From the NCBI GenBank assembly GCA_002336485.1, contig DDCZ01000023.1, positions 1 to 64,000 of the forward strand: a stretch of DNA of 64,000 nucleotides. Reading direction: 5' to 3'. The position numbers were made by a program, and so were the translations under genes. A model generated the notes under the pieces. That model ran no database searches, had not been told where the DNA came from, and worked only from the letters and a program-made list of their open reading frames with translations. Each line of letters starts with the position of its first letter. Position 1 is the first letter of the stretch. The DNA is from Flavobacteriales bacterium UBA1993 (GTDB lineage Bacteria > Bacteroidota > Bacteroidia > Flavobacteriales_G > Salibacteraceae). This document shows positions 43,628 to 52,819 of this stretch, piece by piece.

Positions 43628-44641
43628 GTGAAATACTCTTGGATCATAATCGGCATTATCCTGCTCGCATCCTGCGAGCAAAATCCGTCAAAAAAACTCG
43701 TTACGTCAGACGTTCCAGCGGAAGAAACAAACGTTTTTGACAGTCTAAATTCTGAGATCAAATCGGATCCAGGAAACTCTCAGCTTTACTATCAAAGAGC
43801 TGTCAATCATTACGCACATCGAGATTTAGCATCTAGCCTTAGTGATGTTGGTCGGGCACTAAAATTAGATAGCAGCAATGTGGAATACTACATGTTATTG
43901 TCTAATCTTAAGATGCTCTCTAAACAGAGTCGAGAAGCAAGAAACGCACTCATTAGGGCCAACGAACTTGAACCAAAAAACATCGATGTACTGCTTAAAC
44001 TCGGAGAATTGTATATGCTAGTAGAAGACTTCAAGAATTCCTTTGGTTATCTAAATCAAGTGCTTGAAGTAGACATCCACAATGCTACAGCCTATAGATT
44101 AAAGGGATTTAATTACAAGTATGCGGGCGATACCGTAAAGGCTGTATCTAGTTTTCAAACGGCTATTGAACAAGATCCGAATGATTACGATTCATATCTA
44201 CAACTTGGCCTGTTGTATTCAATCTATCTGGATCCGTTGGCGATTGACTACTACAACAATGCCCTGAAGGTGAATCCGAACAGTTTAGAGGCGCTTTACG
44301 CTAAGGGATTGCATTTGCAACGCGAATTTAAATCGAGGGAAGCACTGGAGGTTTATGCGCGTATTGCAGAGTTGAATGCCGACTACTTCAATGCATATTA
44401 CAATTCAGGCTACATATATCTTGAGCAACTTCAGGTGTATGACAGCGCTGCGCTTTTCTTCAGCCAAGCTATAGATCACGGTCCAGAAAGATACTTTCAG
44501 GCTATGTATAATCGAGGGCTGGCTTATGAACGACTCCAAGACTTCAAAAATGCGAAGCTTAATTACACGGAAGTATTGGGTATAAATCCACAATACGATT
44601 TAGCCGCCTTGGGCTTGAGTAGACTCGAAGAAATGGAGTAA
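43628..44641 (+). CDS. TPR-repeat lipoprotein
   Basis: A 337-residue protein starting at GTG 43628 with a lipoprotein signal (MKYSWIIIGIILLASC, cysteine at residue 16). About eight tetratricopeptide repeats fill the rest, e.g. LYYQRAVNHYAHRDLASSL, TAYRLKGFNYKYAGDTVKA and AMYNRGLAYERLQDFKNA. TPR lipoproteins are protein-interaction scaffolds in the periplasm or outer membrane; no specific partner is indicated. It converges with the OmpL47-like gene, leaving three bases between the stop codons. It sits just beyond the recA terminator, so it probably has its own promoter. Confidence 0.8.
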   Translation: MKYSWIIIGIILLASCEQNPSKKLVTSDVPAEETNVFDSLNSEIKSDPGNSQLYYQRAVNHYAHRDLASSLSDVGRALKLDSSNVEYYMLLSNLKMLSKQSREARNALIRANELEPKNIDVLLKLGELYMLVEDFKNSFGYLNQVLEVDIHNATAYRLKGFNYKYAGDTVKAVSSFQTAIEQDPNDYDSYLQLGLLYSIYLDPLAIDYYNNALKVNPNSLEALYAKGLHLQREFKSREALEVYARIAELNADYFNAYYNSGYIYLEQLQVYDSAALFFSQAIDHGPERYFQAMYNRGLAYERLQDFKNAKLNYTEVLGINPQYDLAALGLSRLEEME

Positions 44642-44644
44642 CCT

Positions 44645-46399
44645 CTATTCAGAGTCCTTTCCTACATAGAATTCAATCGTCTTTTCGCTTTGATTTCCGA
44701 GCTTATCGGAAGCCATAACCTTTACGGAATACTTCTTATTCTTTCGGAATCGACTCATCTCGGATGCATCTAGTGTTTGCGGTGAAGAGTAAAGAGCCAT
44801 CGCCGCATCATCCATTGAGTAATATATCTTTTCTGTTCCTACCTTCTTATCTGTGGCTGCTACATACATACGCGTGTAGTTGGGATATAGAGGTAGGCCC
44901 TTCTTCGTACCGATAGATTCAATGCTAAACTTGATGAAAATTTCAGGTGGCGAATTGTCAATGTAACAGCTGCTTGACTTTTCAGATTCTTTGTTATTCA
45001 CATTGTCTGTAGATCTGAACTGCATTGAGTGATAACCTTCTGAAGGAAGCGTGAATTGAGAATACGCTTTGAATGCACCTCCATCGATGTTGTATTCAAC
45101 AGACTTAACCCCAGAGGCATCGTCACGTGTTTTTAAAGAAATATTACTCCTACTTGTGATAAAGAGTGTGTCTCTATCCATGAACTGTGGATTCGCGTAT
45201 ATAATGCCAGTCTCTGGAGCTTCATTATCCATGAACACATTGATCCATTTGTTTGAACTGAGGTTCTCCACTAAATCATTTGCGTCATACTTTACATTAT
45301 GGACGCCTCTAACGTTGGTCATTTTAAACTCAGAACCATAAACGTTTCGTTCGCCGCCATCAATTCGATAGTAGATATTCTTCACACCAGCTTTGTTATC
45401 TGTAGCTGCCAAGGCTATTGTGGTTCTAGGTGAGATATAGTGGTAGCGACCTTTGTGTTGATCACCCTTTACTTCGTGCGTTGGAACCGGCGGGATTTTA
45501 TCAAGATAGAATTTGAATGTTTTGGCGCTAACACCACCTTCTCCGCCTTCCATGTTCTTCACATTATCTACTGCGTAGTAGGTAAACACATGCTCTCCAT
45601 CGCTAAGACCAGCGGTGCTTACTTGACCATAATATCCTTTAGAAGATCCGCCATCGAACTTGTAGTACGTAGTTCGAACACCACTTAAATTATCCGTACT
45701 CGTCAGTTTCAACTTCGCTGATGGAGCCAATATTGTTCCGTCCTTGTTGATTCCAACAACTTCATAGTTTGTTTTTGGCGCGGTAAGGTCAACGGTGAAG
45801 TTTGAGCTCTTCGTATTTTCGGAATTCCCAACAAAATCCGCTGAGTAGTAATAAAGTGTTTGAGCACCTTCCTTGTTTACGCTCACGTTTGTGCTATAAT
45901 CAGAATAGCCTCCACCAAGTGCATATTGGGTAACCTTCACACCAGACACGGCATCTCTCGCGGTGAGGCCGAATGAAAGGTTCTTTCCAAAGTAAGTCGT
46001 TCCACCGGAGCGGTACTTAGGAGCGTTCTCAAATTTCAGCGATGTCACCGGCGCTAAACCATCCGCGTTCACTTCGTATAACACTTCTTGTTGAGGCTGC
46101 GCTGTTTTGCCAGTTTTAGGATCGACCGCCCACTTGCTTCGTATGTAGTTGGGTCCTTCAGTATCTAGATACATTGGCTCAGAGTACTCTGGCTTCTTTC
46201 CTTTTAAGTCATAGTTCGTGCCGTTCGGCTCAGTCGAAAACTTGAGATACATAGGCATCTGCTTCTGCACAAAAATATCTCCCTCTGAATCAAGATATAC
46301 TTGCTTTTCGTAAGATGGCTTTGAAGGCTCTGATTGGCCGCTCACATTGAGGGCAAAAAAAGCGGTAACTGCAGTTAGTAAAAGGCTTAGTTTTTTCAT
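44645..46399 (-). CDS. OmpL47-type Ig-like repeat protein
   Basis: A 584-residue exported protein with the signal peptide MKKLSLLLTAVTAFFALNVSG. From about residue 115 onward there are five to six repeats of roughly 90 residues, each with a D-x-x-SGV-[KR]-x-x-x-Y-x-[FIL]-[DG]-GG core (AVSGVKVTQYALGGG, NLSGVRTTYYKFDGG, NKAGVKNIYYRIDGG, DASGVKSVEYNIDGG, KVGTEKIYYSMDD), as in OmpL47-type domains found in Leptospira and Bacteroidota. No T9SS sorting domain is present at the C terminus. It is probably an envelope protein whose repeats bind other molecules. It has no clear operon partner. Confidence 0.7.
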   Translation of the reverse strand: MKKLSLLLTAVTAFFALNVSGQSEPSKPSYEKQVYLDSEGDIFVQKQMPMYLKFSTEPNGTNYDLKGKKPEYSEPMYLDTEGPNYIRSKWAVDPKTGKTAQPQQEVLYEVNADGLAPVTSLKFENAPKYRSGGTTYFGKNLSFGLTARDAVSGVKVTQYALGGGYSDYSTNVSVNKEGAQTLYYYSADFVGNSENTKSSNFTVDLTAPKTNYEVVGINKDGTILAPSAKLKLTSTDNLSGVRTTYYKFDGGSSKGYYGQVSTAGLSDGEHVFTYYAVDNVKNMEGGEGGVSAKTFKFYLDKIPPVPTHEVKGDQHKGRYHYISPRTTIALAATDNKAGVKNIYYRIDGGERNVYGSEFKMTNVRGVHNVKYDANDLVENLSSNKWINVFMDNEAPETGIIYANPQFMDRDTLFITSRSNISLKTRDDASGVKSVEYNIDGGAFKAYSQFTLPSEGYHSMQFRSTDNVNNKESEKSSSCYIDNSPPEIFIKFSIESIGTKKGLPLYPNYTRMYVAATDKKVGTEKIYYSMDDAAMALYSSPQTLDASEMSRFRKNKKYSVKVMASDKLGNQSEKTIEFYVGKDSE

Positions 46400-46436
46400 G
46401 ACAACACTGGTTAATAAGGAACTACAATGATATAAA

Positions 46437-46465
46437 TAAAAAAGGGGAGCGTTTCGGCTCCCCTT
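46437..46465 (-). terminator. factor-independent terminator after rplT
   Basis: On the minus strand AAGGGGAGC pairs with GCTCCCCTT around a 6-base loop and is followed by a T-run. It ends the thrS-infC-rpmI-rplT transcript. Confidence 0.85.
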
Positions 46466-46489
46466 CAGTAGATAATTGTTCTGTTAAGA

Positions 46490-46834
46490 CTATTTTATTT
46501 TCTCGCAAATGGCAGTGAACGCCTCTGGATTATTCATTGCCAAATCAGCCAACACTTTTCTGTTCAATTCGATTCCAGATTTTGACATTTTACCCATGAA
46601 TACGCTGTAGGACATCCCCTGAAGACGTGCAGCAGCGTTGATACGCTGAATCCACAATGCTCGGAAGTTTCGCTTTTTTAATTTACGACCTACGTAGCTA
46701 TACTGTAGTCCTTTTTCAACCGCATTCTTTGATACGGTCCATACATTCTTACGACGGCCAAAGTATCCTTTGGCTCGTTTCATTATTTTCTTGCGTCTCT
46801 TTCGTGACGCTACACTATTGACTGATCTTGGCAT
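46490..46834 (-). CDS. rplT: 50S ribosomal protein L20
   Basis: A 114-residue basic protein starting MPRSVNSVASRKRRKKIMK and containing AKGYFGRRKNVWTVSKNAV and RALWIQRINAAARLQGMSYS, classical L20. It binds 23S rRNA early in assembly and in E. coli represses rpmI-rplT translation. It is last in the thrS-infC-rpmI-rplT operon, 104 bases after rpmI. Confidence 0.97.
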   Translation of the reverse strand: MPRSVNSVASRKRRKKIMKRAKGYFGRRKNVWTVSKNAVEKGLQYSYVGRKLKKRNFRALWIQRINAAARLQGMSYSVFMGKMSKSGIELNRKVLADLAMNNPEAFTAICEKIK

Positions 46835-46938
46835 TTCATTTTTGCTTTTTGATCGAAAGCGCCATTTTAATTATTGGTCTTAAAGCTCACGATCGGGTTA
46901 AACACGTTCCTACTAGGTGTAGGATAAACCATTTGTTT

Positions 46939-47136
46939 TTACTTAAGTCGGAGAAGCGCTTTTATGTTTGGAACATCTGCTGGATGTACAATAGCAGTTT
47001 TTCCAAGTCGCTTTTTCTGGACAGTCTCCTTCTTTGTAAGGATGTGTCTTTTGAAAGCGCGCTTTCGCTTAATTTTTCCAGATGCTGTCAGCCTGAATCG
47101 CTTCTTAGCGCTGGAATTCGTTTTCATTTTAGGCAT
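46939..47136 (-). CDS. rpmI: 50S ribosomal protein L35
   Basis: A 65-residue basic protein starting MPKMKTNSSAKKRFRLTASG, with the usual AFKRHILTKKETVQKKRLG centre and an LLRLK end. Part of the large ribosomal subunit. It lies 26 bases after infC and upstream of rplT, the order seen in most bacteria. Confidence 0.97.
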   Translation of the reverse strand: MPKMKTNSSAKKRFRLTASGKIKRKRAFKRHILTKKETVQKKRLGKTAIVHPADVPNIKALLRLK

Positions 47137-47162
47137 TACTTCCTATATTTTGAACAATTAAT

Positions 47163-47705
47163 CTACTTCTTCTTCTTTGGGGCCAGCATCATTATCATCC
47201 GCTTCCCCTCTAATTTCGGCATCTGCTCCACTATCCCAATTTCTTCAACTTCGGTAGCAAGCTTTAGAAGCAAAATCTCACCCTTATCCTTAAATAAGAT
47301 TGAGCGGCCTCTAAAAAACACAAACGCCTTTATTTTGAACCCATCTTCCAAGAACTTCAGAGCATGCTTCTTTTTAAAAGCATAATCATGATCATCGGTG
47401 TTTGGACCAAATCGTATCTCCTTAACAACAACCTTTTGAGCCTTATTCTTGATCTCCTTCTGCTTCTTCTTTTGATCGTATAAGAACTTCTTATAGTCTA
47501 AGATTTTGGCAATCGGCGGATCTGCCTTTTCAGAAATAACAACCAAGTCAAGCCCAGCCTCTTTGGCCATGCTTAACGCGGCAACGGTGGTAAAAACTTT
47601 TGGTTCTTCACCCTCACCTACAACTCTTACTTGCGGAACTCGAATTCGATCATTGATCTTATGCTCGGGCTCTCGCTGAATCGGCTTTCTGTACGGTCTT
47701 CTAAT
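47163..47705 (-). CDS. infC: translation initiation factor IF-3, probable ATT start
   Basis: A 180-residue IF-3, which keeps ribosomal subunits apart and checks start codon choice. The N domain starts RRPYRKPIQREPEHKIN, continues DRIRVPQVRVVGEGEEP, and is followed by AKEAGLDLVVISEKADPPIAKILDY, the helical linker with many lysines, and the C domain KEIRFGPNTDDHD...FFRGR. The conserved N domain extends upstream of the first ATG (47570), and no ATG, GTG or TTG is available before the in-frame stop at 47715. The only plausible start is ATT at 47705, the same unusual codon as in E. coli infC, where it allows autoregulation. It starts 15 bases after the thrS stop. Confidence 0.93.
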   Translation of the reverse strand: MRRPYRKPIQREPEHKINDRIRVPQVRVVGEGEEPKVFTTVAALSMAKEAGLDLVVISEKADPPIAKILDYKKFLYDQKKKQKEIKNKAQKVVVKEIRFGPNTDDHDYAFKKKHALKFLEDGFKIKAFVFFRGRSILFKDKGEILLLKLATEVEEIGIVEQMPKLEGKRMIMMLAPKKKK

Positions 47706-47720
47706 TACTCTAAGATTTTA

Positions 47721-49661
47721 TTAAACAGCTAATATTTTATTTACCTCTTGCTGAATAAATTCAGCAAACTCTTCAGTCTTCATCTTTCCTTGGTCTCCTT
47801 CACCTTGTTTTCGAATAGAAACAACGCCTTCATCAAGCTCGTTTCCTCCAATAATCAACATGTATGGAACTTTTGACATTTCCGCATCCCGGATTTTCCT
47901 GCCAATTTTCTCTCCCCTCTCGTCTAAAGAGGCGCGAATATCGTAATTTTCAAGGGATTGCAAAATGTTTTTGCACCCTTCATTGAACTTGTCAGAGATC
48001 GGCAAAATGCGCACTTGCTCTGGAGCTAACCAAAGCGGAAACTTACCTGCGTAGTGTTCAATCAAGAATCCGATAAATCGCTCGTGCGTACCAAGAGGAG
48101 CGCGGTGAATCACAATCGGATGCTCGCTCTCATTGTTGGCATTCGTGTAAGTCAAGTCGAAACTCAAAGGCTGCGCAAAATCGACCTGATTGGTAGCCAA
48201 TGTAAATTCTCTTCCAATCACACTGTAAATCTGAACGTCAATCTTCGGCCCGTAAAAAGCTGCTTCATCTGGCACTTCCTTGTATGGAATTCCAGATTCT
48301 ATGAGCACGTCACGCACCATGTCCTCTGTTTCCTTCCAGAGCTTTGCATTATCAACGTACTTCTTCCCGAGTTTCTCAGGAGAGTGGGTTGAAAATCGCA
48401 TGATGTACTTATCAATTCCAAAGATCTTGAAGTACTTTAAGTACATATCGTTTACCGCTCGAAACTCGTCCGCAAACTGTTGTTTGGTGCAATAGATATG
48501 TGCATCGTTCATCTGAAGGGCGCGCACACGCATCAACCCGAACAACTCACCCGACTTCTCATATCGGTAGCAGGTTCCATATTCCGCAAACCGCACTGGC
48601 AGGTCCTTGTAGCTCTTTGGAAGCGCATCAAAAATTTTGTGGTGATGCGGACAATTCATCGACTTCAAGTAATACGTTGACCCGTCCAGTTCCATTGGAG
48701 GAAACATACTGTCTTTGTAATATGGAAGGTGCCCACTGGTTAAGTATAAATTCTCCTTTGCAATGTGCGGAGTTTTCACACGCTGATAGCCCGCCTTTTT
48801 CTCGGTCTTTTTTGCCAAATCCTCCAACTGCTCAATCATGAATGCACCTTTTGGAAGCCATAGTGGCAATCCTGGTCCGACGTCGTCATCAAAGGTGAAT
48901 AGCTCGAGTTCCTTTCCAATTTTCCGATGGTCGCGCTTTTTCGCTTCTTCCAACATTTCCAAGTAGGTCTCTAGCTCCCCTTGTTTTGGGAAGGTAATAC
49001 CATAGATCCGTGTCAGCATTGCATTCTTTTCGTCGCCGCGCCAGTATGCGCCAGCTATGCTGAGCAACTTAACCGCTTTGACAAACCCTGTATGTGGAAT
49101 GTGCGGACCACGACATAAGTCGGTGAATCCTCCTTGCGTATAAAATGTGATCTGCCCATCCTCAAGGTCATTGATCAATTCTAACTTATACTGATCTTGC
49201 TTTTCTTCGTAATAGGCAAGCGCATCCTTTTTTGATACTTCTTTTCGAGCAAATTGATTCTTCTGGCGAGCCAATTCGATCATTTTCTTCTCAATTTTTG
49301 GGAGGTCGGCTTCCGTAACCTCATGCTCCATAAGATCGATATCGTAGTAGAAACCATTGTCAATGGGAGGGCCAATGGCGAGTTTAATTCCAGGATAAAG
49401 CGCCTCCATTGCCTCAGCCATGAGGTGCGCCGAGCTATGCCACATTGTTGACTTTCCTTCCTCATCCTTCCACGTTAGGAGACTTAGATCCGAGTCTCTG
49501 ACAATAGGACGTGAAGCATCCCAAACTTCACCATTCACCTTTGACGCAAGTACGTTTCGAGCCAAACCTTCACTGATACTCATAGCGATATCCATGGATG
49601 AAACACCCGATTCGTATTCTCGCTTGGACCCGTCTGGCAGGGTTATATTAACTAATGACAT
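47721..49661 (-). CDS. thrS: threonine--tRNA ligase
   Basis: A 646-residue class II synthetase. Domains: TGS (1-60), the editing domain with HSSAHLMAEAMEALYPG (about 75), the catalytic core with motif 2 RFAEYGTCYRYEKSGEL and zinc ligand Cys in KSMNCPHHH, and the anticodon-binding domain at the end (VRILPISDKFNEG). It charges tRNA-Thr and heads the thrS-infC-rpmI-rplT operon. The ATG at 49661 is 18 bases downstream of a TACTTTTG box. No T-box or operator-like leader fits in that short leader, so E. coli-type autoregulation is not evident. Confidence 0.97.
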   Translation of the reverse strand: MSLVNITLPDGSKREYESGVSSMDIAMSISEGLARNVLASKVNGEVWDASRPIVRDSDLSLLTWKDEEGKSTMWHSSAHLMAEAMEALYPGIKLAIGPPIDNGFYYDIDLMEHEVTEADLPKIEKKMIELARQKNQFARKEVSKKDALAYYEEKQDQYKLELINDLEDGQITFYTQGGFTDLCRGPHIPHTGFVKAVKLLSIAGAYWRGDEKNAMLTRIYGITFPKQGELETYLEMLEEAKKRDHRKIGKELELFTFDDDVGPGLPLWLPKGAFMIEQLEDLAKKTEKKAGYQRVKTPHIAKENLYLTSGHLPYYKDSMFPPMELDGSTYYLKSMNCPHHHKIFDALPKSYKDLPVRFAEYGTCYRYEKSGELFGLMRVRALQMNDAHIYCTKQQFADEFRAVNDMYLKYFKIFGIDKYIMRFSTHSPEKLGKKYVDNAKLWKETEDMVRDVLIESGIPYKEVPDEAAFYGPKIDVQIYSVIGREFTLATNQVDFAQPLSFDLTYTNANNESEHPIVIHRAPLGTHERFIGFLIEHYAGKFPLWLAPEQVRILPISDKFNEGCKNILQSLENYDIRASLDERGEKIGRKIRDAEMSKVPYMLIIGGNELDEGVVSIRKQGEGDQGKMKTEEFAEFIQQEVNKILAV

Positions 49662-49946
49662 GAATAACTAAATTGGATGCAAAAGTAAGATGTTCCGTGC
49701 GCAACTTTATGCTTTATTCCACACAAAAAATATCTAGCACAATACCATTCGCAAACTCAAAATGTCGATTCGCAAAGTTTTCTCGATTCTTTTCTTTTTC
49801 TTGTCTACTATTCGTCGGCTCTAATCTATGACCAACATTAAAAACCTCTTCATTGTATATCCGCATCAGTCATAGATTGAACCGGCGGCAATTTATAAAC
49901 CAATAATATCAATCATAAGTCATGGCCTTCAGTTTCAGCGCTTTTT
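49662..49946. other. 285-base intergenic region without gene
   Basis: This is the longest gene-free stretch of the window. Besides the -7 box of the thrS operon it holds only A/T-rich sequence; a 20-codon plus-strand frame (MSIRKVFSILFFFLS...) has no support. No RNA gene, repeat or strong hairpin was recognised by eye. Confidence 0.5.
49680..49687 (-). promoter_or_regulatory. -7 element TACTTTTG for the thrS operon
   Basis: TACTTTTG on the minus strand fits TAnnTTTG and ends 18 bases before the thrS ATG. The nearest TTG upstream is 14 bases away, shorter than the usual -33 spacing. Confidence 0.45.
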
Positions 49947-51602
49947 TTACCGCAGCACCTTTCTCAAAAAGGCTACGGAAAAATAGCCCATTAAGAAGAC
50001 ACCGATATAGCCTTCGATGCTGGCAAAAACGCGCATAATACCTACAGGATAAAACTCACCATAGCCAATGGTGAGGAAAGTAATAGCGCTGTAATAAAAT
50101 GACTTTGCAATGGGGTTCATGTTTGCTAAGACCTCACCTCCAGCCGTATCTATGTATGTATCGGCCATTAACGGCAACACCAGATAAAGCAAACTAAACA
50201 GCGTATAAACGACGGTGACAGAGAATAAAACGCGCACGGGCTCGGTGGCATAAAGTCCAATTTTATCAAACAACAACCATTTGGAGAAGGTTGTAGGATA
50301 AGCCCAAATCGCATTATTCGGATCGCGTTCCAAGGCGTGCTTCAAATCCGCCTTTAACTCCAGTCGTTTATACCACACATAGGCCTTGTCTTCATCTGCA
50401 TACCGCCCTGTGGCATTGTAGCTTTCCTTCAAAACCAAGAACTGTTCAGACTTCTGCCTTATGGTTGAATCGGCTTGCGACATTATCAGGCTCAAGACCT
50501 TATTTTCACGCCAGTCGATGTATAGGTTCCCGAGATTTCGCATCCCGCTAAAGTTCATCTCCTCCATTAATACAGGAGACTTTTCCGTGGGCATCATGTC
50601 AATGATATCACGCACAATGGTGTAGGAAAGATCAATCTTCCGCACCTTATTCACGCGCAGGTCCACGTAGTTATTGAACTGACACAACTGAAACGAAAGC
50701 TTGCTGGCTACCGCGCCAAAGAAGCTCAATTTTCCGGATCCAAACTCTGCATTATCAAAGATGAAATCAGATTCGCTTATTACTTGATCGAAGAGGACGT
50801 TCCCGTCTCCAAAAACGCTTGATCTGAAAATAATTTTTCCGCTTTTAAAATCCGCTTCTGAAAAGTCGATGTCTCCATTGCCAAAATGCACGCGCTTAAA
50901 ATCAACCTTACCATGACCGAAATCTACCCGCTTAAATGAAACTGCGCCGCCTCCAAAAACTGCCTTATCAAAGGTTAGGTTGCCATCGCCAAATGTGGAG
51001 TAATGAAAATCGACCACGCCTTCCCCAAAGTTGGCTCCCCTGAAACTTACCTTGGACTTGCCAAACTTTGCACTGATGAATTGAACATCGCCTGTGTCAA
51101 AGTGAATTCCATCAAAGTTGGTGGATTGAGTCATAAACTCCGCGTACTGGAAATTGGCATCGCCAGATCCCATTCTACAGTTTTGAAAATCTGCTTTCCC
51201 AACCTCGAATTTGGCGTGATAAAAGGTCATGGGGCCATCCCCAAAAACGCAATTTGAAAACTGAGCGTGATCTCCAGTGAACTTCGCCAACCTGAAATTG
51301 GTGCCGTTTTCTGTTTCAAAATACGCCCCATCTGCGCTAAAGTCTTTCAGTTCGACGTGATCATCTAGGCTCAAGCCAGCATATTCTCGATACGCATCCA
51401 AAGAGAAATCAACAACGAACCTTCGATCCAGGTTTATCGACTCCCCAGCCTGCAGTTTTCTATAAACAGCCTCCGCTGCCACAACACCCAAAACCGTCTT
51501 CTCTTTCTTTCTTCCAAAGGGATCTACCAATACAAGTTCGACGCTGTGCAGGCAGTCCTCGAATGGTGTATCGAGCTTATTGATATGGGTAACTATTGAC
51601 AA
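49947..51602 (-). CDS. pentapeptide-like beta-helix protein fused to a potassium-channel pore
   Basis: A 551-residue protein with an unusual combination. Residues of about 85-300 are short repeats with a phenylalanine every five to ten residues and G-x-G turns (AEFMTQSTNF, FGEGVVDFHYSTFGDGNLTF, FGHGKVDFKRVHFGNGDIDF), fitting a right-handed beta-helix. Residues of about 440-551 contain two membrane helices around a pore loop SAITFLTIGYGEFYP; TIGYG (511-515) is the potassium selectivity filter, with Glu in place of the usual Asp after it. It is probably an inner-membrane channel gated through a large cytoplasmic beta-helix. The start must be TTG 51602, since no ATG or GTG precedes the upstream stop. 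Confidence 0.75.
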   Translation of the reverse strand: MSIVTHINKLDTPFEDCLHSVELVLVDPFGRKKEKTVLGVVAAEAVYRKLQAGESINLDRRFVVDFSLDAYREYAGLSLDDHVELKDFSADGAYFETENGTNFRLAKFTGDHAQFSNCVFGDGPMTFYHAKFEVGKADFQNCRMGSGDANFQYAEFMTQSTNFDGIHFDTGDVQFISAKFGKSKVSFRGANFGEGVVDFHYSTFGDGNLTFDKAVFGGGAVSFKRVDFGHGKVDFKRVHFGNGDIDFSEADFKSGKIIFRSSVFGDGNVLFDQVISESDFIFDNAEFGSGKLSFFGAVASKLSFQLCQFNNYVDLRVNKVRKIDLSYTIVRDIIDMMPTEKSPVLMEEMNFSGMRNLGNLYIDWRENKVLSLIMSQADSTIRQKSEQFLVLKESYNATGRYADEDKAYVWYKRLELKADLKHALERDPNNAIWAYPTTFSKWLLFDKIGLYATEPVRVLFSVTVVYTLFSLLYLVLPLMADTYIDTAGGEVLANMNPIAKSFYYSAITFLTIGYGEFYPVGIMRVFASIEGYIGVFLMGYFSVAFLRKVLR

Positions 51603-51692
51603 GGGTATTTAATTATGGGGCCAAAGTGCAAAAATTGCGTGGATCTTGAAACCCATTTTGTTGGATTTGCGCTTCGTTCACAATGGCAACAT

Positions 51693-52436
51693 TTAGCTAT
51701 TGTGGGTGGTTTCTTGCCTTTGCTTAACTCGCTTTTTTCTTGCTCTAATATTCAGAAACTCCACAAGTAAAGAGAAAAAGACTGCGAAGTATATATACTG
51801 CTTAGGCACTTCTATGTGGACACTTTCGAGGATCAACATAAATCCAATTAGGATCAAAAAGGAAAGGGCCAGCATTTGCAGCGTTGGATACTTATTGATG
51901 AATTTGCTTATTGGGGTAGCGAAAGCCATCATGACAAAAATGGAAATGACAACTGCCGACACCATAATGATCAAGTCTCCACTCATGCCCACCGCTGTCA
52001 AAATACTATCAAATGAGAAAATAATATCGAGCAGCACAATTTGCATAAGCACATTTTTAAATGAGATTGGCTTCGAATCTCCGGAGAGTTCCAGTTCATC
52101 TTTATCAACTTTGTCGTGGATTTCAGTAATGCTCTTAGCTACCAAGAATAGGCCGCCGACTGCTAGAATCAAATCCCGCCCCGAGACTGGGTGCTCAAAG
52201 ACTTCAAATAATGGTTGCGTGAAACCTATGATGTAACTGATTCCACTTAACATCAGTATTCTAACAAAAAGTGCAAGCAACAAGCCAATGGATCTTGCCT
52301 TGGGTTGCTGCTCTTCCGGCAATCTATTTGAGACGATGGAAATGAATATGATATTGTCGATCCCTAAAACGATTTCTAAAAACGTCAAGGTCAAGAGGGC
52401 AATCCATGCCTCAGGTTGTAAAAAAATATCCATCAT
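51693..52436 (-). CDS. TerC family integral membrane protein
   Basis: A 247-residue membrane protein with seven to eight helices. The family signature LEIVLGIDNIIFISI near the N terminus and LLDIIFSFDSILTAVGM in the middle hold the conserved acidic residues of TerC/Alx proteins. Members are associated with tellurite resistance or export of manganese and other metals, and in Bacteroidota are commonly single genes. It is a stand-alone gene between the channel protein gene and the small lipoproteins. Metal specificity is not predictable. Confidence 0.88.
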   Translation of the reverse strand: MMDIFLQPEAWIALLTLTFLEIVLGIDNIIFISIVSNRLPEEQQPKARSIGLLLALFVRILMLSGISYIIGFTQPLFEVFEHPVSGRDLILAVGGLFLVAKSITEIHDKVDKDELELSGDSKPISFKNVLMQIVLLDIIFSFDSILTAVGMSGDLIIMVSAVVISIFVMMAFATPISKFINKYPTLQMLALSFLILIGFMLILESVHIEVPKQYIYFAVFFSLLVEFLNIRARKKRVKQRQETTHNS

Positions 52437-52490
52437 AATCTCTTAAAATTAAATCGTTCCCTCAAAGGAATCAATTGGAAAGGTAAGGAC

Positions 52491-52531
52491 AAAAAAAAGC
52501 CTCTCCTTCCAGAAATTCCAGAAAGAAAGGC
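52491..52531 (-). terminator. terminator after the first small cysteine lipoprotein gene
   Basis: On the minus strand GCCTTTCTTTC pairs with GAAGGAGAGGC (11 pairs, including G-U wobbles) and is followed by a run of eight T. Confidence 0.7.
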
Positions 52532-52552
52532 CATTGCTTTTTCCAGCTTAGC

Positions 52553-52747
52553 TTAGGCTTCTGCCCAAGTGCAAGCGTTTGCTTCGCAAATAACTTCTTG
52601 AGCTTCGGCGTCAATTTTTCCTAAATCACTATACTCAGTCACAGTCTCTCCTGAACCAAAATCACATGTACATGTGTAGTTCTTAGAACATGAAGTCATA
52701 GAAACGGCAAACGCACCAACAGCAGCAAATAATATTACTTTTTTCAT
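52553..52747 (-). CDS. small cysteine-containing lipoprotein, copy 1
   Basis: A 64-residue protein with the signal MKKVILFAAVGAFAVSMTSC, whose last cysteine is the lipidated one; mature part about 45 residues. It contains YTCTCDFGSGETV and a C-terminal VICEANACTWAEA, giving four further cysteines that could form two disulfides or bind metal. It is nearly identical in its signal peptide to the neighbour at 52873..53070 and shares the Y-T-C-T-C and C-x4-CTW motifs, so the two arose by duplication. A terminator separates them, so each has its own expression unit. Function unknown. Confidence 0.7.
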   Translation of the reverse strand: MKKVILFAAVGAFAVSMTSCSKNYTCTCDFGSGETVTEYSDLGKIDAEAQEVICEANACTWAEA

Positions 52748-52819
52748 CTTATATAAGGGTTAAAATTCGGTGGCTAAAACAAGGATTTAGACAATTCAGT
52801 AGAACTCCTAGGATTTGAC

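Noticed and set aside
51700..52236. 178-codon plus-strand frame opposite TerC
   Set aside because: Antisense shadow of a clear TerC gene; serine- and isoleucine-rich composition without motif.
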